A DNA stretch of 51,769 nucleotides from the NCBI GenBank assembly GCA_046728115.1, contig JBKPDW010000074.1, positions 1 to 51,769 on the forward strand, read 5' to 3'. The number at the start of each line of letters is the position of its first letter. Position 1 is the first letter of the stretch. Made by a program: the position numbers and the translations under genes. Below, in pieces: positions 1 through 8,564 of this stretch. Source of the DNA: CAVSWN01 sp046728115 (lineage in GTDB: Bacteria; Acidobacteriota; Vicinamibacteria; Vicinamibacterales; CAVVIG01). Under the pieces are notes generated by a model. It did no database searches, was not told the origin of the DNA, and worked only from the letters and a program-made list of their open reading frames with translations.

Positions 1-488
1 GATCGACCGCGCGTCTTCGTTATCGGGCCTACACGAGAAATGAAAACGATAGGATGTTTCTGCGAGAGGCACAGCGGGCCTCTTCTTGCGCTCTACCGAA
101 TTCGCGCAGGGTTTAACTCGTTTACATGCACTGTGCAAATAAAAACTTCGTCAGGCGCACGCTGGTGGTTTGCGGCCGAGCCACCGTTCGAGGCGAGCTG
201 ATGTGTTCGCGCCTGAGCGCTTCTCGACAGCCATCACATTCGCGCTCGGAACGGCCGAGCTCGGGGCGGATGGAGACAGTTAACAAATGATTTTGCGCTT
301 CGCCGAATACCTACTTCAGCAGATGAGGGATTCTGCGCGCCTCTGAATTTGCGGATCGCCTGCCTGCGCCACCGACAGCGTCATTGGCGCGGAGTGCGTT
401 CACGCTTCACGTGAGCGAGCCGGCGCTTCTGCGATCACATGGTCCGAATGCGGTTTTCAGCAGGCACAGGCGCCTGAACGCCCTCCGC
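1..488. other. Stretch without recognisable gene
   Basis: I see no open reading frame with plausible protein content on either strand before the stop codon of the thioredoxin-like gene at 489. The sequence is somewhat less GC-rich than the rest of the window. No RNA gene, mobile element or clear terminator was recognised. Confidence 0.5.
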
Positions 489-1067
489 CTACTGCGTCGC
501 GATCGCGAACTTGAAGTCGGACTCCAGCTGCGCCTTCGTGCGGAGGATCGTATAGCCCCAGCTGAGCAGACCAGTCGGCGCCGTGTCGGTCCACGTCGCG
601 TTTCGGCCGAACAACAGGTAGCTGTCCCACAGCGCATCTGATCGCTGCGGAAACTGGCCATCACCGCCGCGCGACGGCTTCAGCGCTTTGAGGTTGGTCA
701 GGAACCATCGACCCGCTGCTTTCGGCTCGTCCCAGCGGTGCTCGACGCGCGAATCGGTCAACAGCTCGCCCGGCCACCTCGATTCCTCGTCGCCCGGATA
801 CATGCGGAACCAGATCGCGAACATGCGCACGTCGGCGTTGGGATGCTTGGCCAGGAGCTCGTTCTGCGCCCACCTGGCGCCAGCCACACAGGCCGGTCAC
901 GTCGGCGAGACGAGAAAAATCAGGCGTGGATGCCCCTTGTACCCGTTGAACCAGCTTTTGAGCTCGTCGACCCCGCCCAGCTGCCGCAAGCTCGATGCGG
1001 ATGGGGCCTGAGGCTGTGAACAAACAACAAGAGCAAGGAGGAGGGCGACCGCACGAATCGATTTCAT
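489..1067 (-). CDS. Exported thioredoxin-like selenoprotein (U-x-x-C)
   Basis: This is a predicted thioredoxin-fold protein of 192 residues if the in-frame UGA at 897-899 is read as selenocysteine (Sec57). The frame starts at an ATG (1067-1065) with a hydrophobic signal segment (residues 5-15). It then runs through a first beta strand (LIFLVSP) into T-U-P-A-C, where Cys60 completes a redox-type U-x-x-C motif, and on without another stop to 489. The stretch after the UGA (ARWAQNELL, then AIWFRMYPGD and a W-D-E-P motif) looks like ordinary thioredoxin-like protein, so the UGA sits inside a gene and not at its end. A hairpin with a GGU loop lies 21 nt after the UGA (866-880). It is the last gene of the 10445-to-489 operon, 7 nt after the transporter gene, and shares that operon with a Sec-propeller. 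Annotation pipelines would truncate it to about 130 residues from an internal start. The likely role is a periplasmic thiol/selenol reductase; the substrate is unknown. Confidence 0.85.
866..880 (-). promoter_or_regulatory. Candidate bacterial SECIS hairpin for Sec57
   Basis: On the coding strand the 15 nt form a perfect 5-bp stem (GCGCC/GGCGC) around the loop AGGUG. The loop begins 22 nt after the UGA, inside the 16-37 nt range usual for bacterial SECIS elements, and contains the GGU that SelB recognises in E. coli. The loop falls in an AGG arginine codon, which is rare in DNA this GC-rich. Confidence 0.7.
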
Positions 1068-1074
1068 GACGTCA

Positions 1075-2526
1075 TTATCCCCCGATCCCGATGAGCGGCC
1101 AGTACAACGGCACGAGGAGGAGCAGGATCACCGCGGTAACGATCGACAGGATGCCGCCAACCTTCAGCAGGTCCTTGTTGTCGAAGTACCCGTACGAGAA
1201 GCCGACGACGAGGACGGCCGACTCGTACATGAAGATCTTCGGCCCCGCACCAAACGTCCAGATCATGCCGAGCGTCAGGGGATCCACCGCGTGATCCTTC
1301 GCGTACGTCATCAGCGGCGGAATCGACGTCGCGAGCATTGCAATCTCGTTGCCGATGACGATGTGGTAGAGGAACGCCGCCCAGTACAGCACGAGCGCCG
1401 ACCGCCAGCTTGTGCCGATGAACGGCTGGATCCAGGTGAACAGAATCGTCGTCAGCACGTCGAGGGCCTTCGTCTCCGCGAGGACGTTGCTCAGGCTGAC
1501 GGCAGCTGCGACGAAAAAGATCGGCAGGTAGTTGATCTTGCGGACATCCTCCGTGTTGAGGACGCCGACGCGCGGCATGACGGCGAGTAATCCGACGCCA
1601 AGGCCGATCATCGGCGCCGGTATGTGGTGCCAGAAATCGGTCACCCACAAGCCAATCGCGAGGGTCATCAGCGACGCGGCCCGAATTTCCGCGGCGGACC
1701 ACGGCCCCAACGTCCGGGCTTCGCGCACCAGATACTCCGACCCGCCCGGCAGCGTCACCGCTTCGGGCGGATACATCCGGAGCGCAAGCCGCCAGGCGAC
1801 GATCATCACGAGAATGTCGCACGGCAAGTACGCCAGCGCCCATTGGCTCCAGAGCACGCTGACACCGCCGAAGCGCTCGATCGCGCCGCGCGCGGTGATG
1901 GACGCTGCGCCGGCGATGACCATCTTGTCGAAGATCGTCGCCTGGTAGACGAGGATCACGAACATCCCGCGCGCGATGTTGGTACCCTTGCCGGCGCCGA
2001 ATGCGTCGGCAAGCCCCATCGCGATGGTCGCCATGATGACGACCCGCGCGATGCCGGACGGGACGATCGGTGTGAGGATGAAGTTGGAGATGATCAGGCC
2101 CAGCAGCAGACGCGGATAGCTGTACCCGACACCGCGCATGACGCCGAACGCGATCCGTCGCGCGAGCCCGGATTTCCCGATCATCAGACCGAAGCAGACC
2201 GCGCCGAAGAGGAACCACGCGGATGTGTCGGCGAACCCCGAAAACGCCGTCTCGAAGCGCGCGATGCCGAGCATCCAGAACAGAAAGCAGCCGAGGATGC
2301 CGGCAATCCCGAGATCGATCACCTGCGTCATCCAGGCGGCGATCATGAAAAGGCCGACGGCGAGCGCCTTGTGCGCTTCGACATCCATGCCGAGCGGCAG
2401 GAACCAGAAGACGACCGAGCCCGCACCAAGCAGAAGCAGCAGAGCGGCTGAGCGGAGGGCGGACCGCTGACGTTCGGCATTCGGCGTTTGACGTTCGCCG
2501 TTAGCCGTTCGGGGTTCGACATTCAT
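1075..2526 (-). CDS. SLC13/DASS-type sodium:anion symporter family protein
   Basis: This is a polytopic inner-membrane protein of 483 residues with about 11-12 hydrophobic segments. The family resemblance is to divalent anion:sodium symporters (SLC13/DASS), which move dicarboxylates, sulfate or phosphate; the substrate cannot be told from sequence. Family-like stretches include SNFILTPIVPSGIARVV and NYLPIFFVAAAVSLSNVL. The ATG overlaps the stop of the ABC ATPase gene (ATGA), which implies translational coupling. The first about 20 residues (EPRTANGERQTPNAERQ) are encoded by a degenerate short-repeat tract (2466-2526), so the true functional N-terminus probably begins after it. The Sec-thioredoxin gene follows 7 nt downstream. 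Confidence 0.85.
   Translation of the reverse strand: MNVEPRTANGERQTPNAERQRSALRSAALLLLLGAGSVVFWFLPLGMDVEAHKALAVGLFMIAAWMTQVIDLGIAGILGCFLFWMLGIARFETAFSGFADTSAWFLFGAVCFGLMIGKSGLARRIAFGVMRGVGYSYPRLLLGLIISNFILTPIVPSGIARVVIMATIAMGLADAFGAGKGTNIARGMFVILVYQATIFDKMVIAGAASITARGAIERFGGVSVLWSQWALAYLPCDILVMIVAWRLALRMYPPEAVTLPGGSEYLVREARTLGPWSAAEIRAASLMTLAIGLWVTDFWHHIPAPMIGLGVGLLAVMPRVGVLNTEDVRKINYLPIFFVAAAVSLSNVLAETKALDVLTTILFTWIQPFIGTSWRSALVLYWAAFLYHIVIGNEIAMLATSIPPLMTYAKDHAVDPLTLGMIWTFGAGPKIFMYESAVLVVGFSYGYFDNKDLLKVGGILSIVTAVILLLLVPLYWPLIGIGG
2466..2526 (-). repeat. Degenerate CGAACG-type short repeat inside a gene start
   Basis: The tract is built of repeating units close to CGAACGTCAAACGCCGAATG and is translated as the N-terminus of the SLC13-like protein. 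A related GTTCGT/GTTCGTGG tract lies at about 10528-10556 next to the amidohydrolase remnant. It looks like dispersed non-coding repeat DNA that has become coding. Confidence 0.6.
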
Positions 2527-3224
2527 GCGGGGGCGACCGCGTCGACAAATCTTCCATCTCGCATCGCGTGAACCGTCGGGAACACTTCCACCATCTTGGG
2601 GTCGTGGCTGACCATGATGACAGTCTTGCCGTGATCGAGCGCGAGCGACTTGAGCAGATTGGCGATGGCCGTGGCATTCGTCGAGTCGAGATTGCCCGTC
2701 GGCTCGTCTGCGAGGATGAGCGAGGGATCGTTGGCCAGCGCGAGGGCCACCGCGACGCGCTGTTGTTCTCCGCCACTCAGCTCCTCGGGCCGCTTCTGCC
2801 CTTTCGTCTCGAGACCAACCAGCGCGAGGAGGGCCGTCGCGCGGTCGTGGCATTCCGAATCCGAGACGCCGGCCATCACCATCGGCAGTTCGAGATTCTC
2901 GACCGCCGTGATGCTCGGAATCAGGTTGAAGAACTGAAAGACGAATCCGACGCGGAGCAGCCGGTGCTGCTCCAGCGCGCGTTCGCTCATCGCCGTCAGG
3001 TCCTGCCCGTCGATGAAGATCCTCCCGCTCGTGGGCCGATCGACGCCGCCGAGCAGGTTGAGGAGCGTGGTCTTGCCGCAGCCACTTGGTCCCATGATCG
3101 CGACCGCTTCGCCCTTGCGCACCTGCCACGAGCTCTCGCGCAGCGCATGGACCTCCTCGGCCGCCATCGCGTAGCACCGGCTCAGGCCTTCAACGCGAAC
3201 GTCCACGCCCTTGTGCTCGAACAT
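2523..3224 (-). CDS. ABC transporter ATPase, LolD/MacB type
   Basis: This is an ATP-binding subunit of 233 residues, the normal length for LolD/MacB-like ATPases. Visible motifs are Walker A (GPSGCGKTT, 45-53), the signature LSGGEQ (149-154), Walker B (LILADEP, 169-175) with D-loop NLD, and the H-loop histidine (VSHD, His207). It would energise the FtsX-type permease encoded 3 nt upstream. Such pairs act as mechanotransducers for lipoprotein release or efflux and seldom as true importers. It overlaps the SLC13-like gene by 4 nt. Confidence 0.95.
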   Translation of the reverse strand: MFEHKGVDVRVEGLSRCYAMAAEEVHALRESSWQVRKGEAVAIMGPSGCGKTTLLNLLGGVDRPTSGRIFIDGQDLTAMSERALEQHRLLRVGFVFQFFNLIPSITAVENLELPMVMAGVSDSECHDRATALLALVGLETKGQKRPEELSGGEQQRVAVALALANDPSLILADEPTGNLDSTNATAIANLLKSLALDHGKTVIMVSHDPKMVEVFPTVHAMRDGRFVDAVAPA

Positions 3225-3227
3225 GTC

Positions 3228-6200
3228 TCAGGCTCCCTGCATCGATTCGTGCGCGGTCTCTCTGAAAGTCCACCAGCTGAACGCCGACGCGACGACGACG
3301 AGAATGACGATGATGAGCAGCGCGACCCAGCCCGTCAGCGGCGCGATGACGAGGCGCGTCGGAAGCAGTTGGACGACGGTGCGGATCTCGCGAAGCCGCC
3401 ACACGTAGTTCGCGAGGCCGAAACCCGCGAGCACCGACGAGACGCCGCCGAGCGCGAGGCCGACGAGCGCCGGCGCCAGCAGCATCGCGGCTACGAACCG
3501 CCACATCGCCGCCGGCGAGGCACCGCGGATCCGGAGCAGCGCGAATGTCCGCCGGTCCTCGCTGTAGTTCGCCAGCGCGATCGCCAGCAGCGCGATGAGC
3601 GCGAGTACCAGGCCGCCGACGAGATAAATCCGCATGTTGGCCAGCGCGAGCGAGATGTACATGTCGCTGCCGACCTTTCCGATCTCCTGCGTCAGGCTGT
3701 GAATCTCGAGCGGCGGAAATGGCGCGGCCTTCGCGATCGCCTGGCGAAACGCGTCAGCATCGGACACGCCCTCGGTCCGCAGCAGGACGATGATCCGCGG
3801 AATCAGGATCTGCATCGGCGCGATCTGCGGGTTGCCGGCGGCGGTCGCGAGGTACGCGTTGCTGCTGAACAGATAGTTCAGATAATCGACGCGCGCCTGG
3901 ACGTAGCCCTGCCGGTCCGTGACGCTCTTGGGCGGCAGTCCCGGCAGAAACGCGAGCATGCCGGCTGTCTTCGACCCAATCGCGCGACGATCCGGATCGA
4001 GGCCGAGCAGCACCTGCGATCCCGGCTCGAGGCGCCAAAAGTCGGCGACCGGTGGTGACACGGCGACCTGGTCGGGGAGCCGCGAGACGATCGTCTGGAA
4101 GTCGGCGCTCAGCCCGATGCTCGGCTCCGAATACACGCGATCGCGGTACTCGCCGGCATCGGCGAGCAGGTACAGCGGCACACCGCGAAGGCCGTAGCCC
4201 GGTAGATAGAAGTTCGGCAGCACCGCTTCGATCATGTAGGTCGTGTCTTTTACGCCGGCAACGGCGCCGAGGCGCGCCACGAGCTTCGCGATCTCCGGCT
4301 TCAGCGCCTCAAGCTGCGAGGCGGCACTACCACTCAGCCGATCGATGTCGACCAGATCCGGCCCGTTGAACAGCACCTGCCAGTCGGTGCCGATCTGCAC
4401 CTGGGCGCCGCGGACCGCCTTGTTCTCGAAGCTCCGGCTCGTAATCACCGGGTAGAGGCTGATGCTCGACATCAGCGCGACGATCAGGAGGAACGCGACG
4501 GTGCGATGCGGCTTCGCGGACATGTGGCGCAGCGCGAATTTTCCGAGCACGCCCCCGATCGGTCTGAGCACAGGCGCCATCACGTGCTGAACGCGCTCGC
4601 GTTTCGACGCGATGAACGTCGCGACGCCGTAGAGAAAGAGCGGCAGGCCGAGAAAATCGAGGAGGCGATCGGCCAACTTGAACCAGCCGAACGTATCCGA
4701 GATCGCGAACTCGAAGATCCAGCCGCCCAGCACGTAAGCGCCAGCGAGCAGCGTGAGCTGCTGGACCGGCCCGAACGTCGTCTGCGCCTGCACCGCCTCC
4801 GAGCCCGACACGCGCCGTGACGCGTCGAGCGGCGAGATCGTCGTTGCGTACTTCACCAGGCGCCGGCTCACGACGAGCGCGAGGACGACGGAGATCAGCA
4901 GAAACGCCGCGAAGATTCCGAGCTGCCGTGGCTCGAGCAGGACGCCCGCCGGCAGACGGCCGCCCTCGTAGATGAGGAGAAGGCCGATCGATCCTGCGGC
5001 CAGACCGAGGAGTCCGCCCACCAGACCGCCGCTCACGATGCTCACCAGCATCGCGCGCCCCATGAGATCGCCGGAGATGCCGCGAAGGCGCATCAGGCCG
5101 AGCGTGCGCCGCTCGTTCAGCATGAGAAGGCCGGCGAGATTGCCAGCGAGCACCCACGCCATCCACAAGAGCGGAAGCGCCACGAGCAGCGACACGACGC
5201 CAATCAGCCGCGCGATGCCCTGCATACGTTCGAGCAGCACCTCGGTCGTGCTGTCGACGATGAAGCTGATGCTGGCGCTGAACTTCGATTCCTCGGGCGG
5301 TTCACCGGCCTCGTGGCTGTGGCCCGGCGCCGGCTCCACGAGCGCGCTCTTCGGAATCGGCGCGTTCTCCTCCGCGCGGCTGTGCAGCCGCGCGTTGAGC
5401 GCCTTGACGTTCGCGAGCGATCGCGGAATGTCCCATCCCGAAATCAGGCTCGGCCGATCGATCCGCGCCAGATACACGACCTCGGGGGCGTACTCCGCCA
5501 TCTGGATGTGACCGGCGTCCTGATCCGCGACGCCGACGACGTCGGCGGGCACGAAGCCGCTGGCGACCTGATCGAACTTCGAGAGGATGTCCCATTCGTA
5601 CGGCATCAGCAGGATTGCGCCGATGTACGGGACGTAGCTGACGGAGCCCGTCTGATCCATCAGCCATCGATTCAGCTCGTCGCGATCGAGCCGTACCACC
5701 CGGTTGAGCGGGGTGTTGAACAGAAACCGGGGCTGATCCTGGACGTGGACCTGCAGCGTGAAATCGCGCGCGCCTTGCAGCGCCAGGAACGCCTTACCCA
5801 TCGCGTACTCGGGACCGACGAGCGACAGCACGGCGCCGCGTTTGTCCCCGAGCGCAAGGCTCAATTCCGGCGGAAGGATCGATGGATCCGAAGCCGCAAG
5901 CAGGCAGAGCCACGGCGTCGTGAACGGCTTGCGATCGACCTGCGCCTCGACCTCGCCGCCTTCGGGAAACCGCGCGCGCAGAAACGCCATGCTCTCGACG
6001 CGCGTCACACCCTTCGTCTTTGCGATGTGTCCCTGCAGGCTGCGATCGTTGCCGATGGCGCCCTGCTGATAGATCGCAAGGTCCCACGGAATGCGGCGGA
6101 GTTGGTCGTCGACGTACACCTTGAGCGCGTAGCGCGAGGTGATGTTCACCGTCGCGAGCAGCGCTCCAACGAGGAAGGTGACGAGACCGAATGTGAGAAT

Positions 6201-6239
6201 CGTGCGCCGGCCGAGAATCCTCAGGAGGCGCCGGATCAT
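3228..6239 (-). CDS. FtsX/MacB-type ABC permease, fused double unit
   Basis: This is an inner-membrane permease of 1003 residues. It has an N-terminal membrane segment (RTILTFGLVTFLVGALLA), a large periplasmic region, a first FtsX block (about residues 335-480, with GLMRLRGISGDLMGRA), a second periplasmic region, and a C-terminal FtsX block (from about 870, with ALLRIRGASPAAMWRF). Two FtsX domains in one chain is the LolC/LolE-like arrangement in a single protein. The ATG at 6239 was chosen because it overlaps the stop of the Sec-propeller gene (ATGA); an upstream in-frame ATG at 6302 would lie inside that gene. Its partner ATPase follows directly. The position in the operon suggests it serves the neighbouring exported proteins, but the transported substrate is unknown. 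Confidence 0.92.
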   Translation of the reverse strand: MIRRLLRILGRRTILTFGLVTFLVGALLATVNITSRYALKVYVDDQLRRIPWDLAIYQQGAIGNDRSLQGHIAKTKGVTRVESMAFLRARFPEGGEVEAQVDRKPFTTPWLCLLAASDPSILPPELSLALGDKRGAVLSLVGPEYAMGKAFLALQGARDFTLQVHVQDQPRFLFNTPLNRVVRLDRDELNRWLMDQTGSVSYVPYIGAILLMPYEWDILSKFDQVASGFVPADVVGVADQDAGHIQMAEYAPEVVYLARIDRPSLISGWDIPRSLANVKALNARLHSRAEENAPIPKSALVEPAPGHSHEAGEPPEESKFSASISFIVDSTTEVLLERMQGIARLIGVVSLLVALPLLWMAWVLAGNLAGLLMLNERRTLGLMRLRGISGDLMGRAMLVSIVSGGLVGGLLGLAAGSIGLLLIYEGGRLPAGVLLEPRQLGIFAAFLLISVVLALVVSRRLVKYATTISPLDASRRVSGSEAVQAQTTFGPVQQLTLLAGAYVLGGWIFEFAISDTFGWFKLADRLLDFLGLPLFLYGVATFIASKRERVQHVMAPVLRPIGGVLGKFALRHMSAKPHRTVAFLLIVALMSSISLYPVITSRSFENKAVRGAQVQIGTDWQVLFNGPDLVDIDRLSGSAASQLEALKPEIAKLVARLGAVAGVKDTTYMIEAVLPNFYLPGYGLRGVPLYLLADAGEYRDRVYSEPSIGLSADFQTIVSRLPDQVAVSPPVADFWRLEPGSQVLLGLDPDRRAIGSKTAGMLAFLPGLPPKSVTDRQGYVQARVDYLNYLFSSNAYLATAAGNPQIAPMQILIPRIIVLLRTEGVSDADAFRQAIAKAAPFPPLEIHSLTQEIGKVGSDMYISLALANMRIYLVGGLVLALIALLAIALANYSEDRRTFALLRIRGASPAAMWRFVAAMLLAPALVGLALGGVSSVLAGFGLANYVWRLREIRTVVQLLPTRLVIAPLTGWVALLIIVILVVVASAFSWWTFRETAHESMQGA

Positions 6240-8479
6240 TGAGTGCCCGCGCCGGCCGGCTTGAAGAGCTCTGGCTTCAGGAATGTGAAGAGGCCGTTCC
6301 AAACGGCGTCGGGCGCGATCACTTCGCCATTCTTCGCGTTGAACGTAACGCCGGCGGGATGCACGATGCCGGTCGATCGCCCCTTGATCAGCGATCGCGG
6401 TGGCACGTCGCCATCGTCAGCCAGGTCGTCCCACACGCCGATGAATCCCTCAGTGCCCGTATTCCACGGCGAGGGCAGTTCGACGTCGGGCGGCAGGCCC
6501 TCGCGCGGCTTGTCTATGTTGTACGGCGGAAGATACTCGTTGTTGATTGCCGCCACGTAAATCTTGCCTGTCTCGGGATCGAGCGCGATCTGCCGCAGGC
6601 GGGTGATCCCGGTCTTCGGCCCCGCAATCACGCGTTTCGGCGCGACGTCGCCCTGATCGGTGCGGCCAAAGATCAGCAGGCCGGTCACGCCGCCAGGCAG
6701 GCGCGAATACGTCGACACCACCAGCACATCCCGCATCGGATCGACGGCGACGCCGACCACCTGCAGCAGCTTCGTTTTTGGACCCTGGATCGTGCGGATC
6801 GGCGCCGCGTCGCCGTCGGCCGTGCGCCGGTACACGAGGATGCGGCGATCGCCGGGATCGCCGACGATGATCTCGTTGTTCTTCTCGTCGACCGCGACGG
6901 TTTCAGGCCGCGACAATCCCGTCCGCGCGCCCTGGATTGTCCGGACCGGCGCTTCTTCGCCGATCGCGCCGCCGCGAAAGATCACGACGGCCGCCGCCAG
7001 CGGATTGGGCGCGATGATTTCGTCGTTTGTCGTGTCGTACGCAATTCCGTGCGTCGTCCGGCTCAACCGCGTCAGCTGACCCTGAATCACTCTCGCCGGA
7101 GCCACGCTTCCGTTTGCCAGCCTGGCAAACGCCGCAATCCGCGGCTGGCTCACTCAATTGGGGACCAGAATCTCCTGCCGCTTCGTGTCGAACGCGACCG
7201 CGTACGGATTGCCGAACCCGCTCGTCTCCTTTCCCACCGGCGCGTTGCGGATGATGCGGCGCGGCCGGACGTTGCCGCCGGCGAGCCGCGGAAACACCAG
7301 CGCCGTGTGATCGCCGAAGTTGGCGACGTAAATCTCGTCGTTCGCAATCGCGACGCCCATCGGCCCCTTGAGGCCGGTGAACGGACCGCGGATCGCGCGC
7401 TTGGGCGGGACGTCGCCGGACGCGGTGCGCGGGAAGATCAGAATCGAGTTGTCGCCGTTGTTCGCGACGATGATTTCGTCGTTCGCCTCGTCGACCGCCA
7501 CGCCCATCGGCCAGTCGATCTGGCTGAGCGGTCCCTGAATGACGCGGCGCGGCGCGACGTCGCCGCTCGCGTCACCGTCGTACACCGTGACCGACGACAG
7601 CAGAAACCGGCCGCGGGCGTTCTCGTCGAGCTTGTCGCCGCTCCGTTCCTGCCGAGACTCGCGCGCGTCGTAGGCCGTATACGACGTGATCAGCTCGCCA
7701 GGCCGGAAGTTGCCATGATTCGCAACGACGACCTCGTTGTGGCTTTCGTCGAAATAGATGCCGTGCGGGTCGGCCATCTGCGTCTTCGGTCCGCGCACGG
7801 AGCGCACCGGCGCGTCGAACTGCTTCGCGTCGCGGCGGAAGACGACGTACATGTTCGGCGTCTGCACCGACAGCGCGATGACGTCGCGCTTGGGGGCGAA
7901 CGTGATCCCCCAGGACTGGTGCGGCACGTACAGCAGCCGCTTCGGCTTCACGTTGCCGCGCGCGCCGTAGTCGAACACGACGAGCCGATCCTCGACGTCG
8001 TTGTTCACCGTGAACAGCTCGCGGTGTCCAGGATTCATGGCCACGCCCGCGACGAAGCCGACCCCGGTATCGGGACCCATGATCTGCTGCCGCGGCGTCG
8101 CGGCGTCCTTCGGCGCGGCGCTCCCCGCGGTCCGATCGTAGATGAGCAGGCTCTTGCGGTTCGTGTCGCTCATCATCACCAGATCGTTCGTGGTGTCCAC
8201 GACGATGCCGTTGAAGCTCGGGTAGGGATCGACGACCATACGCACAGGCGGAAGGTCGCCTCCTTCGGCATCGCTGCGCTTCGGAATGACAAGCTGCGAT
8301 TGCTCGCCGTAAGCCTCCGGACTTGCGTTGCCCTCCGGCATCAGGCAGATCGCGCCTTCAGTCGCCTCCGCGGCCTCCGTCGTGGCCACGAACATGTCCT
8401 CGACGGACGGTCGCCGGTTAGGCGCGACCAGGCCGACCGCCAGGACCAATACAGTGGAGGTCAGAATTTGCCGTCGCAT
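6236..8479 (-). CDS. NHL/beta-propeller selenoprotein 1 (in-frame UGA read as Sec442)
   Basis: Reading through the UGA at 7154-7156 gives one exported protein of 747 residues. The first part (residues 1-441) has a signal peptide (MRRQILTSTVLVLAVGLV) and then tandem propeller repeats of the form FxRxAxGxxxPxRxIxGP followed by VAxDxxNxEIxVAN. Residue 442 falls in LVPN-U-VSQPRI, and the same repeat type continues to the end. The sequence just after the UGA (FARLANG, then LSRTTHGIAYD) is the part best conserved among the three paralogs in this window. The codon after the UGA is GTG here but GTC in both paralogs, so separate reinitiation is not a conserved alternative. The gene lies 85 nt after the lipoprotein gene and overlaps the permease gene by 4 nt. 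Residues about 60-75 come from a dispersed repeat (8251-8292). Function is unknown; a propeller with one exposed selenol could bind a metal or act in redox chemistry outside the cytoplasm. Confidence 0.85.
7112..7145 (-). promoter_or_regulatory. Two-hairpin SECIS-like element of propeller 1
   Basis: On the coding strand, hairpin I (7145-7131) is GCCGCG/GAU/UGCGGC, starting 9 nt after the UGA. Hairpin II (7130-7112) directly abuts it and is a perfect 8-bp stem GUUUGCCA/UGGCAAAC with apical loop GGC. The loop starts 32 nt after the UGA, within the range for bacterial SECIS elements, with G at its first two positions. The stem is encoded by TTT GCC AGG CTG GCA AAC, which includes the rare arginine codon AGG. 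Confidence 0.8.
8251..8292 (-). repeat. Dispersed repeat within the coding region of propeller 1
   Basis: The coding strand reads as a stretch encoding VIPKRSDAEGGD. It resembles the dispersed GTCATTCCGAAGCG...GATGCC repeat seen between genes in many bacteria. Here it lies in frame between the signal peptide and the first propeller repeat, where the two paralogs have unrelated sequence, so it looks like an insertion accepted by a flexible linker. Confidence 0.45.
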
Positions 8480-8564
8480 ATCAATGGTCCGATGTTCTCG
8501 CGCCGAGGCCGCGTCACGACGTCCACGAGCGCCAGCTCGCTCTTCTTGACCACCATGTCGTTGA

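Noticed and set aside
6236..7153. A separate gene starting at the GTG just after the UGA of propeller 1
   Set aside because: The two paralogs have GTC at that codon and no start nearby, there is no ribosome site, and the hairpins would cover the start. One continuous selenoprotein explains all three loci.
8480..8564. Extra coding remnant between the lipoprotein and propeller 1 genes
   Set aside because: One frame reads like protein for about 30 residues (VINDMVVKKSELALVDVV), but it is short, has no start of its own and I cannot match it to a family; a frameshifted tail of the lipoprotein is possible but unproven.
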